Below are positions 44,251 through 55,150 of a DNA stretch of 64,000 nucleotides, piece by piece. Within the stretch, counting starts at the first letter, position 1. Each line of letters starts with the position of its first letter. The DNA is taken from positions 24,627,311-24,691,310 of the forward strand of contig OW203727.1 in NCBI GenBank assembly GCA_934045075.1. The letters run 5' to 3'. The notes under the pieces are model-generated. The model saw only the letters and a list, made by a program, of their open reading frames with translations, did no database searches and was not told the DNA's origin. Source of the DNA: Yponomeuta sedellus (Eukaryota > Arthropoda > Insecta > Lepidoptera > Yponomeutidae). The translations under genes were made by a program, and so were the position numbers.

Positions 44251-45054
44251 TAAGGTTTGCTGAAAGGAATATTTTATAAGCTCGCCTTTACACATGTTAT
44301 TTCTAGTGAAATGTGTGTATTTAATGTAATGTAGGTAATGTAGATACCTATATATTTGCAATGGAGTAGGTAATAGCTATTTAAGAGTACAGTTGCGGCT
44401 TAATTTTGACAAAAGCATTTTTTGTTTTATACCTAAACGACATCCTTAGAAAGGGTAGCTCAGAACGGTCACGTAGGTATCACAAAAAAAATTGTTCTGA
44501 TGATATTTTTTTTATTTTTATATTATTTTACATAAATAGGCACGCAGGTTAACCTAATTACCTTTGTCTACATATAAATACCTAATCTTTGTCAATGTTT
44601 ATGAATTCGAAGAAATACTTATCTGTTTTTTACCCTTTTTGTTTTTAGATATACCTACCTACTTCTGTGTTCTCTGTCAATCGTTAAGGTTGATAGTTTC
44701 TGAATCTAAATACAATGTTACTTTTAAAAATTTTATAATTCCTAAATGCAAGCATAGATTATACTAATTCTAAAATAAGAACAATTCAGATCCTTTTTGA
44801 GATAAATGGAGATAAAAAGCAGAAAGCCAGCACCATCATGCCACAACCCGCCATCTCGCAAGTGCGACCTTTGTTTCAGGAACCACACCACTTTTCTCAA
44901 GTTTGGAGGTTTTCTGATAATTTTTCTCCAAAAGACAAGACAAAAAACACATCGAAATAACTTACAAATAGACAGTGGAGGGTATGACAAAAAAATTGTT
45001 GTAGGTATGTTTACCGGCAGTCCCTAAACTAGGTTAGGCCTGTATCTTGGACTT
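44251..45054. other. Unassigned DNA
   Basis: AT-rich. The first 80 bp resemble a LINE tail (AAGCTCGCCTTTACACATG). No gene seen. Confidence 0.4.
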
Positions 45055-45190
45055 TTTTACCGGCAGTCTCAAATCAAAACGATCTAGATATGGAAATGGA
45101 CACCTAGTTTGAATGTTACCTAACGTTCATTAAGCCGCAGTTTCTGCGCTACTTTAAATATAACCTTGTCATTTCATTTCAAGTTACACA
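45055..45190 (+). mobile_element. LINE family H, 3' UTR end
   Basis: AAAACGATCTAGATATGGAA, TGGACACCTAGTTTGAATG, AACGTTCATTAAGCCGCAG, TTTCTGCGCTACTTTAAATA and a (CATTT)n tail. Confidence 0.65.
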
Positions 45191-46380
45191 ACTACCCTCA
45201 CAAATACCCTACACCCCGCACCCGTAAACTTTTTAATCATCATTTTTTCTCTAGTAAAATCCTCCTTTTTCCTCTCATGTTTCAGGCATGATGCACGGCC
45301 GCTCTCGACGCTACCTCGCCACCTCTCAACACAATTTGTCTTAAAACTCCGAGACCTGGGAGCTCCCCCCCACCCCCACTCCCACCCTCCTCTGCCCCCC
45401 CTGTAATCAGGCGGCCCTCTCCTCCCCCCGCCGTTATGTACGACCTTAGGTGATACCTTGCACGTTTTACTCTACAGTACCTAGGCTCGCGACTTAGTCG
45501 AGGTAGATTCTCTGTTAACGTTGAATTAACTTCAATGTTTAGAGAGAGTGTTTTTTTTATGTAAGGTAGGTAGGTGTGTTCCAAAGTGATAGAATCGGAG
45601 ACGTTTTTTACGTGAGGTAGACCCACCTTAAAAATTCTCCAAATAAAATGAAGTACCTATTCGATAATAATGGAATATTAGGTAAATGGTATTGGATTCA
45701 TGAAAGGACAAACAATTATCTAAGTCAACCTGTACTTTAGCATAGCTTTACACGTATAGGTAGGTGCCTACCGATGTTTGTTGCTCAATAAATATTTTTA
45801 TCTTTAATTTTGTAAGGTTCCCTTCCGTAGGTACCTAGGTACCTAAGATACGTGATGTTCGTATGCAAGAGTGGCGGAAGAAACATATCGAGACCGGTAA
45901 AGGACGCTCCAGGCAAATAATGTTTGCCTGGAGCGTCCTTTACCGGTCAAATATATTATATTTGGCTCAAATATATTTGGACCCTTAGTACCTATTGATA
46001 AAACGAGAGAGGATTGTTAGGATTGTAGCAAGTGGTGAGCCTTGGTCTCTGCCTAGGTACCATCTATGTACCTACAGCTCCCGAGATACAGGCGTGATTA
46101 TAATATGCAGGTATTTCTAAGTAACAAGTTTTGTAAGCGTACCTAACTTGTGCCATAATAGGTGGGTACCTATATGTCTAGTTGGTGGTGTAGGGTGGTA
46201 GAAAAACTAAGAAAGCTGTACTTACGTATGAGGCTTTGAAAATTATTTTTGTAACTAGTATCTTACGTAAAAGTAACTCCCTTAAATAACAGGTACGTAG
46301 GTAAACATAATATGGCGTAGATAATTATAGCAACACCCGCACATAAAGTAGGTACATAGGTTGAAAATAACGCGGATCGC
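45191..46380. other. Unassigned DNA with a C-rich block and possible exon edge
   Basis: 45245-45288 has a strong acceptor-like tract (CTTTTTCCTCTCATGTTTCAG) followed by GCATGATGCACGGCC. 45360-45430 is very C-rich (CCCCCCACCCCCACTCCC). An exon of an unseen gene is possible, but no protein is recognised. Confidence 0.3.
45892..45948. repeat. Perfect hairpin
   Basis: 26-bp arms (GACCGGTAAAGGACGCTCCA with GGCAAA, and the exact reverse complement) around loop TAATG. Confidence 0.95.
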
Positions 46381-46383
46381 GTG

Positions 46384-46616
46384 ACCTACATACGGCACGC
46401 GGGACCAATACCTGGCAGGTGTCTCTACCTGGCAGGTGGCTCGGCCCTCCATTGGGGCGCCCGCAGCCAACCACCGGTGAAGACACCTGCCAGGTGGCTC
46501 AGGTGTGGCCGCCCTCGCTACGCCACGCCCCTTTTTATCGAGCTGCGCAGGTGGGCTGCGCGCTGATTGGCTGAGACGCACGCATACCTGCCGCGCGGCC
46601 AATACAGGTGAGGCGT
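46384..46616. promoter_or_regulatory. GC-rich E-box cluster (candidate promoter or enhancer)
   Basis: Seven CAGGTG/CACCTG hexamers in 195 bp: 46416, 46433, 46484 (reverse), 46491, 46500, 46548, 46605. The pair at 46484-46496 forms the palindrome CACCTGCCAGGTG. Also inverted CCAAT boxes (CCATTGGGG, GATTGGCTG, GGCCAATAC) and CCACGCCCC. CAGGTG is bound by Snail-type zinc fingers and some bHLH proteins. Strongly GC-rich against AT-rich flanks. No downstream gene visible, so the role is inferred. Confidence 0.45.
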
Positions 46617-47581
46617 TTTGAATTTTTTTAACTTCGTGCTACTGGCCAGTTACCTTGTCTTTTTAGTTTTAAGAAAAAAATAAACAGCTTGAGGGTGGCC
46701 ATTTTGTTTACTTACCTGTTCTGAGGTAATAATAATTCCAAAACATAAAATTGGTTTTTTACATTTTTCGTACAGTTTTTTTTAATAACAGAAAAATATA
46801 GTGCGCATGTGTTGGAGCGATTGATGTTTCTTGAGGTGAGCTAAATTTAGAGCGAGAGGTGGGCGCTCGGCCTTCGGAAGGTCACCCCGAGGACGCGGCG
46901 TTTGGTGGCAAGCGAAATACGACCGTATTGACTGTGCAGTTGGTGCTACATTTTCGTGGAGGAAGGCTTGAGGTTTTATATAAAGGTCGTACGTTAGGTG
47001 AAGCGTTACCTAAATAGGAATACCTTCCTTTGTAGATGTTATCTCTACGTTTCTGATTTATAACGAGATCAGAGATCAGAGGGTAGGCGGTACAATGTAG
47101 GTTTACCTAATAAGGTTTTTTTTGATACCAGTTCAGGCTTTCGGTCAAAGATTTTCGGCGTAACTACATAAGTAAATGTAATTTAGGTTTATTAACACTG
47201 TCTAAGTGGTCTCAAAGTATTAAGCATGCAGACTACATTCCAGTTTCCAGTACCTACGACCAAATCTCATTAGCCATTAAGTCAGCTAATTACGAAAGCA
47301 GTAAAGCAAACAACCTAGTCTGTAGGTATAGCTTGAGTTAGGGAACATAAAAGAGATACCAGTAGAAGTACGTCGCTGCTTTAAGTACCTAATACTTCAT
47401 CTAATATTTTAAGTATACCATGGAGGTAAAGTATAATAGGTACAGTCTATTTATTCTTACTTGTCCAATTTAGTAAACAAGATTCTACCCTTAAACTGTG
47501 ACTTTTTAGTCCAAAACTGCCATATTTCCATAAAGGAAGTAACCTGGAACACTCTTTTAGATAACACGCTGCCAATTTTAC
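46617..47581. other. Unassigned DNA
   Basis: GC-richer at 46850-46930, otherwise AT-rich. No gene or repeat recognised. Confidence 0.4.
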
Positions 47582-48549
47582 ATAGTTCATTATAGTATTT
47601 TCTAAGGTTAACACGAGCAGTAGACATAATTAAAACTGTTTTTATACGGATTTATGCTCGTTTATTACATTTTTACAATTTTCCAACGTTTCGGCACTTT
47701 TTCAGGTGCCGTGGTCCCGGATGACTGAGGTGACAGGTGTCTTTTAGAAATCATTAACGGTTAGTTTACTACCCTCGGCAAAAATTACAAAAGTTAATTA
47801 TGAAGTTACGTTCCAAAATAGACAAACCAATTATTTTTTTTTTATATAAAGTCAACAATATTGATTATTAGTAATTGAAGTTAAAATTAAATTTATAAAC
47901 TAATTACTTTATATGAACATTATTAATTGAAATTAAATTGATTTTTTATTATTTATTCTACAGTCACACTTCTAGCAAGGGGGTCTCATGCACTTAAGCA
48001 CTGGTTCCCATGCTACCGGTATGTTCCAACCACGATCTCTATTAAAATTTGGATGCCGGCGGATCTCTATTGCCTCACGTATCATTCTAGGGAAGAAACG
48101 GTCTTCTCGGGCTAGAACTTTAACTTTATCGAAATGTATAAAGTGGTTGGAACCGCTAAGTGTATGCTCGCTGACTGCAGATCTACCAGAGCGCTTATGT
48201 TTCACATCAGCGATATGTTCCTTCACCCGCTCAGCTATGGTACGCTTCGTTTGACCAATGTACGAGGAACCACATTCACAGTCAAGCTTGTATACTCCTG
48301 CCTCTTGTAAGGGAATCCTGTGCTTGACACTTCGCATGAATTGGTGTATCTTTCTTGGCGGCTGGTAGATGGTTCTGATTGAGGCGCGTTTCAAAATACT
48401 CCCAATTTTGTCAGTCACTCCTCTCACGAAAGGCAGGTAGGCTGGAACTCGCTCGACTGTGTCCGGTTTGACACGTCCTCCGCGACGGACAAAAATGTAA
48501 TAAACGAGCATAAATCCGTATAAAAACAGTTTTAATAGTTCATTATAGT
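47582..48549 (-). mobile_element. Penelope-like element, copy 3 (endonuclease only)
   Basis: 15-bp exact TSDs ATAGTTCATTATAGT (47582-47596, 48535-48549). Inverted ends: AACTGTTTTTATACGGATTT near 47634 and its complement near 48511. The outer left extension (TAAGGTTAACACGAGCAGTA) matches, reversed, the outer right end of copy 1. Internally deleted: the coding part joins the inverted repeat directly after CCGCGACGGAC. Confidence 0.85.
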
Positions 48550-48553
48550 TCAT
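47972..48553 (-). pseudogene. GIY-YIG endonuclease of Penelope-like copy 3, uninterrupted frame
   Basis: A 193-codon open frame whose last 160 codons are the GIY-YIG end of a Penelope-like polyprotein (GVYKLDCECGSSYIGQTKRT; EIRRHPNFNRDRGW near the C-terminus; end KCMRPPC). It starts in the flank and inverted repeat, reading through an internal deletion that fused the repeat to the coding region. No frameshift, unlike copies 1 and 2. The reverse transcriptase is missing, so it cannot mobilise itself. Whether a free endonuclease fragment is made is unknown. Confidence 0.8.
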
Positions 48554-48809
48554 GAATTTGCGAGAAAATGTCTAGTTTAGGCATCTAATCTCAATTTTAA
48601 GGTTAGAATTTTGTTACTAAATTGGACAAGTAAGAATAAATAAATAGACTGTACACTAATCGAGTCCTCGAAATCAAATAACCATGCTACGTCACGTGAG
48701 AATACACGACCACGATACAAGCCTAGTGTAGAGTTCACTGCTCTTTAGGTTCATCTTTACATAATAATCGAGTGACTTTGCAATGAGCCACATCTGTTTG
48801 TAACTAAGT

Positions 48810-48882
48810 AGGTATGCCTTCTTCTTCTTCATCTTCAGACTATATCAGTCCACTGCTGGACATAGCCCTCTCCTAATGAGTA
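48810..48882 (-). mobile_element. RTE-type LINE 3' tail (family D), reverse
   Basis: CTTCTTCTTCATCTTCAGAC, TATATCAGTCCACTGCTGGA and CATAGCCCTCTCCTAATGAG: the reverse of the family D tail. Confidence 0.65.
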
Positions 48883-48930
48883 GGTATGCCTGTATAATAT
48901 TAAAATACATAGGTACCTAATGATAGATAT

Positions 48931-49140
48931 AGTCTGTTAGCTTTTAGAATACCGCGAGCTCTGGAGTAGGATTTGGTTTTCGCCAATTTTTGCCTGTTTT
49001 CGTACTGATGATCGAGTTCTGATTTCGAAGTTAAGTGTCATATTAGTTTCGATTTCAAAATTAAGTGTCATATTAGTTCCGATATTTTTTTACATGAATA
49101 TATCCGATTATATCCGATAGTAGACGAGGTATATTCTAAA
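48931..49140. mobile_element. MITE family F, copy 2
   Basis: Ends AGTCTGTTAGCTTTTAGAAT and CGAGGTATATTCTAAA are inverted. The interior has a local duplication of AAGTGTCATATTAGTT. No coding capacity. Confidence 0.65.
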
Positions 49141-50195
49141 TATTTATTGTATGTAGGTAGGCATTACATAGAGACTTAATATTTACTATAGGTATTTCTA
49201 AATATTTACTACGTTTTTATCTAAATTAACTTTTCTACGAAACGATAGGTGCCTCGTTCATAGAACTACAAATTAATGGTTTATTACGACAATTAGAAAC
49301 ACATCGATTAACCCAAGATTAACCATTAGCCTCGCTGCGCAATACCTACCTACTTACCTAGAATTAATATAATAAACTACGAACCATAGTTTTATGAAAC
49401 TCGGCCCTGGTTACCTGAGAAGGCCACACAACAACATGAGTAGGTCCTACCTTAACTTAGAACAACCTGGCTGATACAAAATACCTGCAAAATTGATTGA
49501 ACAAAACCAATTTGTTCCACGAAGCAATAACAAGTAGGTAATCGGGAGTAGAGTAGATACAAATAACTTTTTTTTTCTAAGTTGATAACATTTTATTAGC
49601 CCAAGATCAGATAGGTAAACTTACCTACTATATTTACGAACGCATCTAGTAAGAGAAGTATGTCCACTGGCTTTCTGAAGGAAAACATCGTGAGCAAATC
49701 TGAATATAGCATTTTATTTTTACTTATGTTCACTAATAAATTATTTTTATTCTTATATGGTCTGTTCATAAACCAAAGTTTGAAACCGTCTGCAACTCTC
49801 TCACACTCTCTTTATCTATGAGAAAGGCTGTGCCAAAGAATCTGTGGTAGTGGTACATTTTTAGGTCGCTTCGGCTTACCTCTCCGCTTACCCGCGAGTA
49901 GAAACCTGCTTTCTTTTTACTCTGTGGCTAGGGGTCCTAGGTAATGAGGCGCTACCTCGGAGGTGGCGCAAGGGACAGGGGGGGAGGCGGGCGACCTCGG
50001 CGGTGGGGGGCAGGGGGGACTCCGTAAAAGCCACTCTAATTATGAAAGAAGATTGAGCGGTTATTACAGCGGCGATGTTGTTAGACAGCTAAATGACTTT
50101 AGAAAATATTACAACGCAACATGAAGTAGTTACCTACCTGGATAATGAAATAAGAGCCAATCTGTGGACAGTTAAAACTGTCATATAGTCATCAT
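49141..50195. other. Unassigned DNA with a G-rich tract
   Basis: 49676-49700 holds GAAGGAAAACATCGTGAGC (SINE G motif). 49965-50030 is very G-rich (GGGACAGGGGGGGAGGCGGG). No gene seen. Confidence 0.4.
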
Positions 50196-50283
50196 CTCAT
50201 CAACCCATTATGTCCCCACCGAGGGGCGCGGGTCTCTTCCCTGAGGAAGGTATAGGCCATACTGCACCAAGGGGGCCGCGTCT
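50196..50283 (-). mobile_element. 5S-derived SINE (family C, second subfamily), 3' fragment
   Basis: CATCAACCCATTATGTCCCC, ACCGAGGGGCGCGGGTCTC and AGGTATAGGCCATACTGC match the reverse of 43070-43164. Confidence 0.7.
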
Positions 50284-50796
50284 GGAAAACTATCATATCA
50301 ATTATGTCAAATAACTGACATAAAGTTTACCTATCGGCGGATTGAACATACTTAGGAAACGGCTAAAGATGCGACTTAAGAGTTTGCTAATGAAATACCT
50401 ACCCACCTACTTGAGTAGGTTGAATATAATAGGTATGTTTGGAATGTGAATGCTTGAATGGATGTTTGTTTCCCTTCTGGGGCTATTGACCCCAGAAGGG
50501 CTGAAGAGATCTGGATGAAAATAGGGACTCAGATACCTAGAGAAGCCTGGATGGCACTTAAATTATCCCGTTGCATACATTTATTTTACTTTTCTCGGAG
50601 CAGCAAGCTGTTACTAAATAGCATCACATTTTTAAATCAGAGTCGGGAAGTCATTTCTGAACTTCTCAATGTGACTAAACCAGCATATTTATAGTTGATT
50701 TGTCCAGTGTGAAGTTATTAGTTAAAGAAGACTGGAGCAGGTAGATCGTGGATGCATATAACTATAAAGGTTACTTATTGATTAGTACCTATTTCA
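50284..50796. other. Unassigned DNA
   Basis: A short inverted pair CCCTTCTGGGG/CCCCAGAAGGG at 50473-50500, inside an open frame (50458-50694) without a recognised domain. Confidence 0.4.
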
Positions 50797-50938
50797 TACA
50801 TAGTTATATATTATACAGGTCTAATCGCGATTAATTATTAGGTAAACTGTAATAACTTTACTTATCTTCACGTCGATACACTTATTACCTAACAAATAAT
50901 CGCGATTAGACCATTTAATAAATAACTGTAGTGTTTTC
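50797..50938. mobile_element. MITE family K, full copy
   Basis: Terminal inverted repeats of about 45 bp: ATAGTTATATATTATACAGG + TCTAATCGCGATTAATTATT at the left, and the inverted AATAATCGCGATTAGACC with ATTTAATAAATAACTGTAG at the right. No coding capacity. Confidence 0.7.
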
Positions 50939-51052
50939 ACGCAGGTAGTATTAAGAACCGATGGAGGGCACTCTGTTTATTGAGCAATGTACGGTGTAAC
51001 GACGCTCTCGTAATTTATTGAAAATAAACCCCCCTGAATACAATAATAACTA

Positions 51053-51262
51053 TTTTAAAAACCTATTTATGGCTGTGGCTGCCTCTGCCTATTGCTGCCT
51101 GTAAATAATACAGAGAATATAGTAAAGAAGTTCAATGTTTCGCTAACGCCGGCACTTGTCCATTTGCTCAATTGGGAGAGCGCTGGTACGGTTAACCAGT
51201 GGTCGCGGGTTCGAGTCATGGGCGAAATTTTTAGACTCTAAATAGGTATTTAAAATTGTTAT
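51053..51262 (+). mobile_element. SINE family A with 5' body and tRNA-like unit
   Basis: Forward copy: 5' body (GCTGCCTGTAAATAATACAG, AGTAAAGAAGTTCAATG), then TTTGCTCAATTGGGAGAGCG, CTGGTACGGTTAACCAG, GCGGGTTCGAGTC and CTCTAAATAGGTATTTAAA. A reversed AAAAACCTATTTA at 51057 suggests a short fold-back start. Diverged. Confidence 0.65.
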
Positions 51263-51600
51263 CAAAAACTAGGTACCTATTGAATTTTGTTCAAATGTCA
51301 AATTAAGCACTTAAAAATCACCTAAGGCCAACGGATTTCAAAATAGAAGAAGAAAAAAAAAACATTAAAACACATTACTACAAAACGTTTAAAAAAAGTA
51401 AAGGACACTACCTAAAGGTCACGGCGTGTCACTGCCGCTATAAACGACAACTGACTCAGCAAAATGCTGATGAGCAAGCCTTCAGCGCGGATTTTCAGTC
51501 AGTGCTATGTGCTCGTGCAACCGTACGGTGTGGTGCAACCGCCGGAAATACCATACTGAATAAAATACGTATGTAATATAGATTGAAACGTATGTAATAT

Positions 51601-51652
51601 GTTCTTTCTATTCTATAGAAGTGATATAACACTTCTATAGAATAGAAAGAAC
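51601..51652. repeat. Perfect hairpin
   Basis: 23-bp arms (GTTCTTTCTATTCTATAGAA + GTG and complement) around ATATAA. It lies 37 bp before a MITE F copy. Confidence 0.9.
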
Positions 51653-51688
51653 ACGTTATATGCATACAGAATGAAACAGGTACCTACT

Positions 51689-51927
51689 TACAGTCTTAGC
51701 TTTTAGAATATATACCTAGGTACCTCGGGTTCTAGAGTAGGCTTCGGTTTTTGCCGAAAGCACACGAGTGTACCTAATAGATACTACTTCCTACTCTGTA
51801 TAAATTAATAAATTAATGAAATTAATACAATTAAGTGTCATATTATTTCCGATATTTCTATTACACTAATATATCCGATGTTATCCGATAGTAGCCGAGG
51901 TATATTCTAAAAGCTAACAGACTGTAA
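51689..51927. mobile_element. MITE family F, full copy
   Basis: Ends TTACAGTCTTAGCTTTTAG and CTAAAAGCTAACAGACTGTA are inverted, and pairing extends to GTACCTCGG/CCGAGGTA. About 240 bp, non-coding. Related copies at 28891-29011, 48931-49140 and 60196-60378. Confidence 0.75.
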
Positions 51928-52762
51928 ATCTTTTTTACATGTAATATAAAATAATACTACGATGTAATAGGTATATGAGGTGGCGTACCAAATACATCCA
52001 GCTCCGTTTCTGTTCAGTTGTTTATTTACTTCGTCGTAAAAGTTTAAAGGGCAGAGCTGAGAGCAAATCTTGTTGGCATATGCTACAGAGTTGCTGGAAC
52101 TGTAGTTGCCAACTTAATAACAAAGGAGCGCCTCACCTAAGTCGTATAAAGCGCGTCCTCCGTACATTCCACGTAATTTAGTGGCGTCGGTGACGATCGT
52201 AAAAGCGCGGACTTGCACCGCGGTCGCTGACGGGGCGGCGAGCGGATAGAAAATTACCTTCGAGGTCGCCCTTATGTCCATTTACACTACCTAGAAATCA
52301 GCAGCGTTAGCAGGTCGGTTAAAATGGCTGTAGTCTACCTTCAGTGTTGCTTTGATCTATTGCAAGAAGGTTTTTCATACGCCACTTCAGTGTTATCAGA
52401 TTTTTTTTCCTTAAGTTACTATACCACTACTAGTGTAGAGACTAGAATTTCGTCTCCGAAGACTTATTAATAATAAGGAAATAAGGCTACTGGCAAGGAA
52501 CTAATTGGAAATCATTCCTAGGTACATCTAAAGACGAAAGTCTTTGATATACCTAGTTTTCTCATTAATTAAGTGAACTGTAAGTTCTTTATGAGAAATA
52601 AATGTCTTTGAACCTAAAGTCAGGCGCCCCCTGGGAACAATCAGCAAGTCCCTAACATGTGGTACAAGATAAGGCTAAGGATAAGGGCTCTGCCGAAAAA
52701 TTTGCATTAATGCAAGATCTGTTAAGTCAATATAGTTTTTTTTTAAATAAACTTAACATTAT

Positions 52763-52811
52763 ATGACCAAACCTTCCTGCGAAGCAGGAAGAGACCCGTG
52801 CCCCATCGATA
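52763..52811 (+). mobile_element. 5S-derived SINE (family C), tiny 3' fragment
   Basis: CAAACCTTCCTGCGAAGCAG and AAGAGACCCGTGCCCC match the 3' third of the family. Confidence 0.6.
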
Positions 52812-53580
52812 TAAAACTTAACTTAGAAAAAAACGATAACATAGTATTTTGTACGATCCGTGAATCCGTGATTAAAGCCTTAAGGTTAACTATAAGGTTA
52901 AAGCCTCATTAATTCTTAGCATTTATGCTAAAAACGGCCGTTTTTGGTGCGTAATTCCGTTAGTGAGTTCTAAAATTCACTATTATCTTTGTTGGCTTAA
53001 CATGACTGCATTACTAGATAAACCATACGAGAAGTAGCGACCGCTCCATGTCCAGGCACCAAGGCCAGACCCTGGCGAGCCAACTTCTCTAACTCATTTT
53101 ACGAGTGCTGAATACAGTTCAATTTGGGCCGGGCACCGCGCAACTTTCTGCGTGATTTGATTCCACGCGCGGCTCGCTGAATTATTTTTAGTTTTACATG
53201 CGTTCCGGCGTGCATAAACTGACTCCTGCTTAGGAAAATTCACTTAGCTATAAGGAGGTTATATTCTGTCCAAAGAACTTTATTCTTTGAATCGTAATTT
53301 AGATTACTGGGTGTCTCGACACGTTGTTTTGCTAACTACGATATTAATATGGCTTACGATCTACATTTGGTAGGTCTGATAATAGATCGCAAGCCAAATC
53401 AAGATAGTAGTGTAAGCGCAACTTAAATTATCTATGATTAGAGAGAGATAGATAGAACGTTTATGTTATGTGCGAGCAAGAAGATATAAATGTCGGTCAT
53501 GGAGAAAACGTCGTTTCGCTTACGCAGTTACTCGTATATATGTTAATATATATGTCATCGGAAAATAACAAGATCTGCCA

Positions 53581-53610
53581 GTTTATAAATTTCCTAGGAA
53601 ATTTATAAAC
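53581..53610. repeat. Perfect 30-bp palindrome
   Basis: GTTTATAAATTTCCT and its reverse complement, no spacer, centred on CCTAGG. Confidence 0.95.
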
Positions 53611-54714
53611 GTTCGTAGGATTGTAAACGAGAGATAGGTATATTGTATTATCTTACGCCCACATTTTCGCAAATTGATAAACTTACCAAACTCAAGCGTA
53701 AAATAATAAGCTGCGCTCTGATTGGTTGAATAAGTCAGCACGTGTTCCTGTTCCATCTAGAAATATTGTTGATGAAGTGAAATTTAGCACAGAGCTACGA
53801 AAGTTTTATAGTGGTCATGACCAAAATAGTAAGAAATAGTATAAAGCATAAAGCATTTATTTGTGGATCATAGGTACATTTTTACATTTGGTGTTCAGTC
53901 AGGTTACAGATCGCTGGGTCCTGCCTTAAAAGCTTACAAATATATTTTGTTAGTTATCAAAACAAATGCATAGATATTTGTTGTAAGCCACAAATATATA
54001 GTTGGTATTTCTGACACAATAACAGACGAGATTTTTACATGTTACATGTAGACTACACCTGCATACTTAGATATTCCACATTTAATTTGAATTTGAGAAG
54101 CTCTACCAACTTATAAGCGTAGAGAAAAAGCGAAAGTCCAGGATAGATGGCGTCTTACGGTTGTGAAGGCTAAAGCTAGATCCCCACTGGAATCCATCTA
54201 GAGGAGGAGAAATTGAATCTAGATGTAGAAGAGCAAGCCCCTTTGTCGCTTTCAGAACACTTTGGATCCGATGCAAGGCTACAGGGGGTCGGTACGGGCT
54301 CGCTCGTGGTGATGCATAATATCTCGATAATGCACCTTTGGATCTACTTTGAGTCACTGAACTAGTGAGAGTGGATAAATAGGCATCGATGAAGGTAGTG
54401 TTCTGCCTCAATCTCAAACTACCTATGTATGTAATAGTTTATCTAGGTTTAGTGTCATTTATATACCTGAGTATATATTTATATTATAACATAATTACAA
54501 TATATAAATATTTATATACCCTAAACCATTATTGTTTTTGTTTTGATTCTGTCTTAATTCTGGTACCAAATAAACGTTTTCTATTCTATCTATTCTAAGA
54601 AATTTTGTTAATACCTATTCATAGTTGCACCGACTACCCGTCTCTCTCTTTTCCTTCAGATTTTTTTTATCATAGAGTTGTGACGAAGAAATTTCTATAC
54701 ATTTTTTATGTTAT

Positions 54715-54765
54715 TTGCTCTGGTATTACAATAAAGAATATTCTTGTCTTATCTTATTTTAAAAT
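54715..54765 (+). mobile_element. LINE tail (family I) fragment
   Basis: ACAATAAAGAATATTCTTGT and (CTTAT)n: the same tail as at 7785. Confidence 0.6.
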
Positions 54766-54849
54766 CTCGTAAGCAAAACTAGTAGGCCTAATATGGCATA
54801 CGTTGACTCGTATTTTGTCTACTTTTACATTAGAGAACTGTGAAATAAG

Positions 54850-55150
54850 AGAGGGTTCAAAAGTGTTAACTTCATACCAACCAGGGATGAAAACCCACTC
54901 TGCAAAGTTAAGGCCATTCTGTTTCCGAAAAAAAGTGTTATCTTCACAGCAACCAAAGATGAAAACCCACTCTGCAAAGTTAAGGCCATTCCCTTTCGGA
55001 AAAAAAGTGTTATTTTCACAGCAAGCAAAGATGAAAACCCACTCTGCAAAGTTAAGGTCATTCCGTTTCGGAAAAAAAGTGTTATTTTCCCAGCAACCAA
55101 AGATGAAAACCCACTCTGCAAAGCTAGGGCCACACCGTGTCGAAAAGAAT
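54850..55150. repeat. 72-bp minisatellite, about four units
   Basis: Unit starts GATGAAAACCCACTCTGCAA at 54886, 54958, 55030 and 55102, exactly 72 bp apart, with a partial unit before the first. Since 72 is a multiple of three the array is open on both strands: plus frame 24-residue repeats (MKTHSAKLRPFCFRKKVLSS and variants), minus frame ALTLQSGFSSLVAVKITLFF. No known protein recognised. Confidence 0.9.

Larger units (their letters stand above)
51928..54714. other. Unassigned DNA
   Basis: GC-rich patches at 52180-52270 and 53040-53180. A fragment of SINE C (ACCTTCCTGCGAAGCAGGAA) at 52770. No coding gene recognised. Confidence 0.4.
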
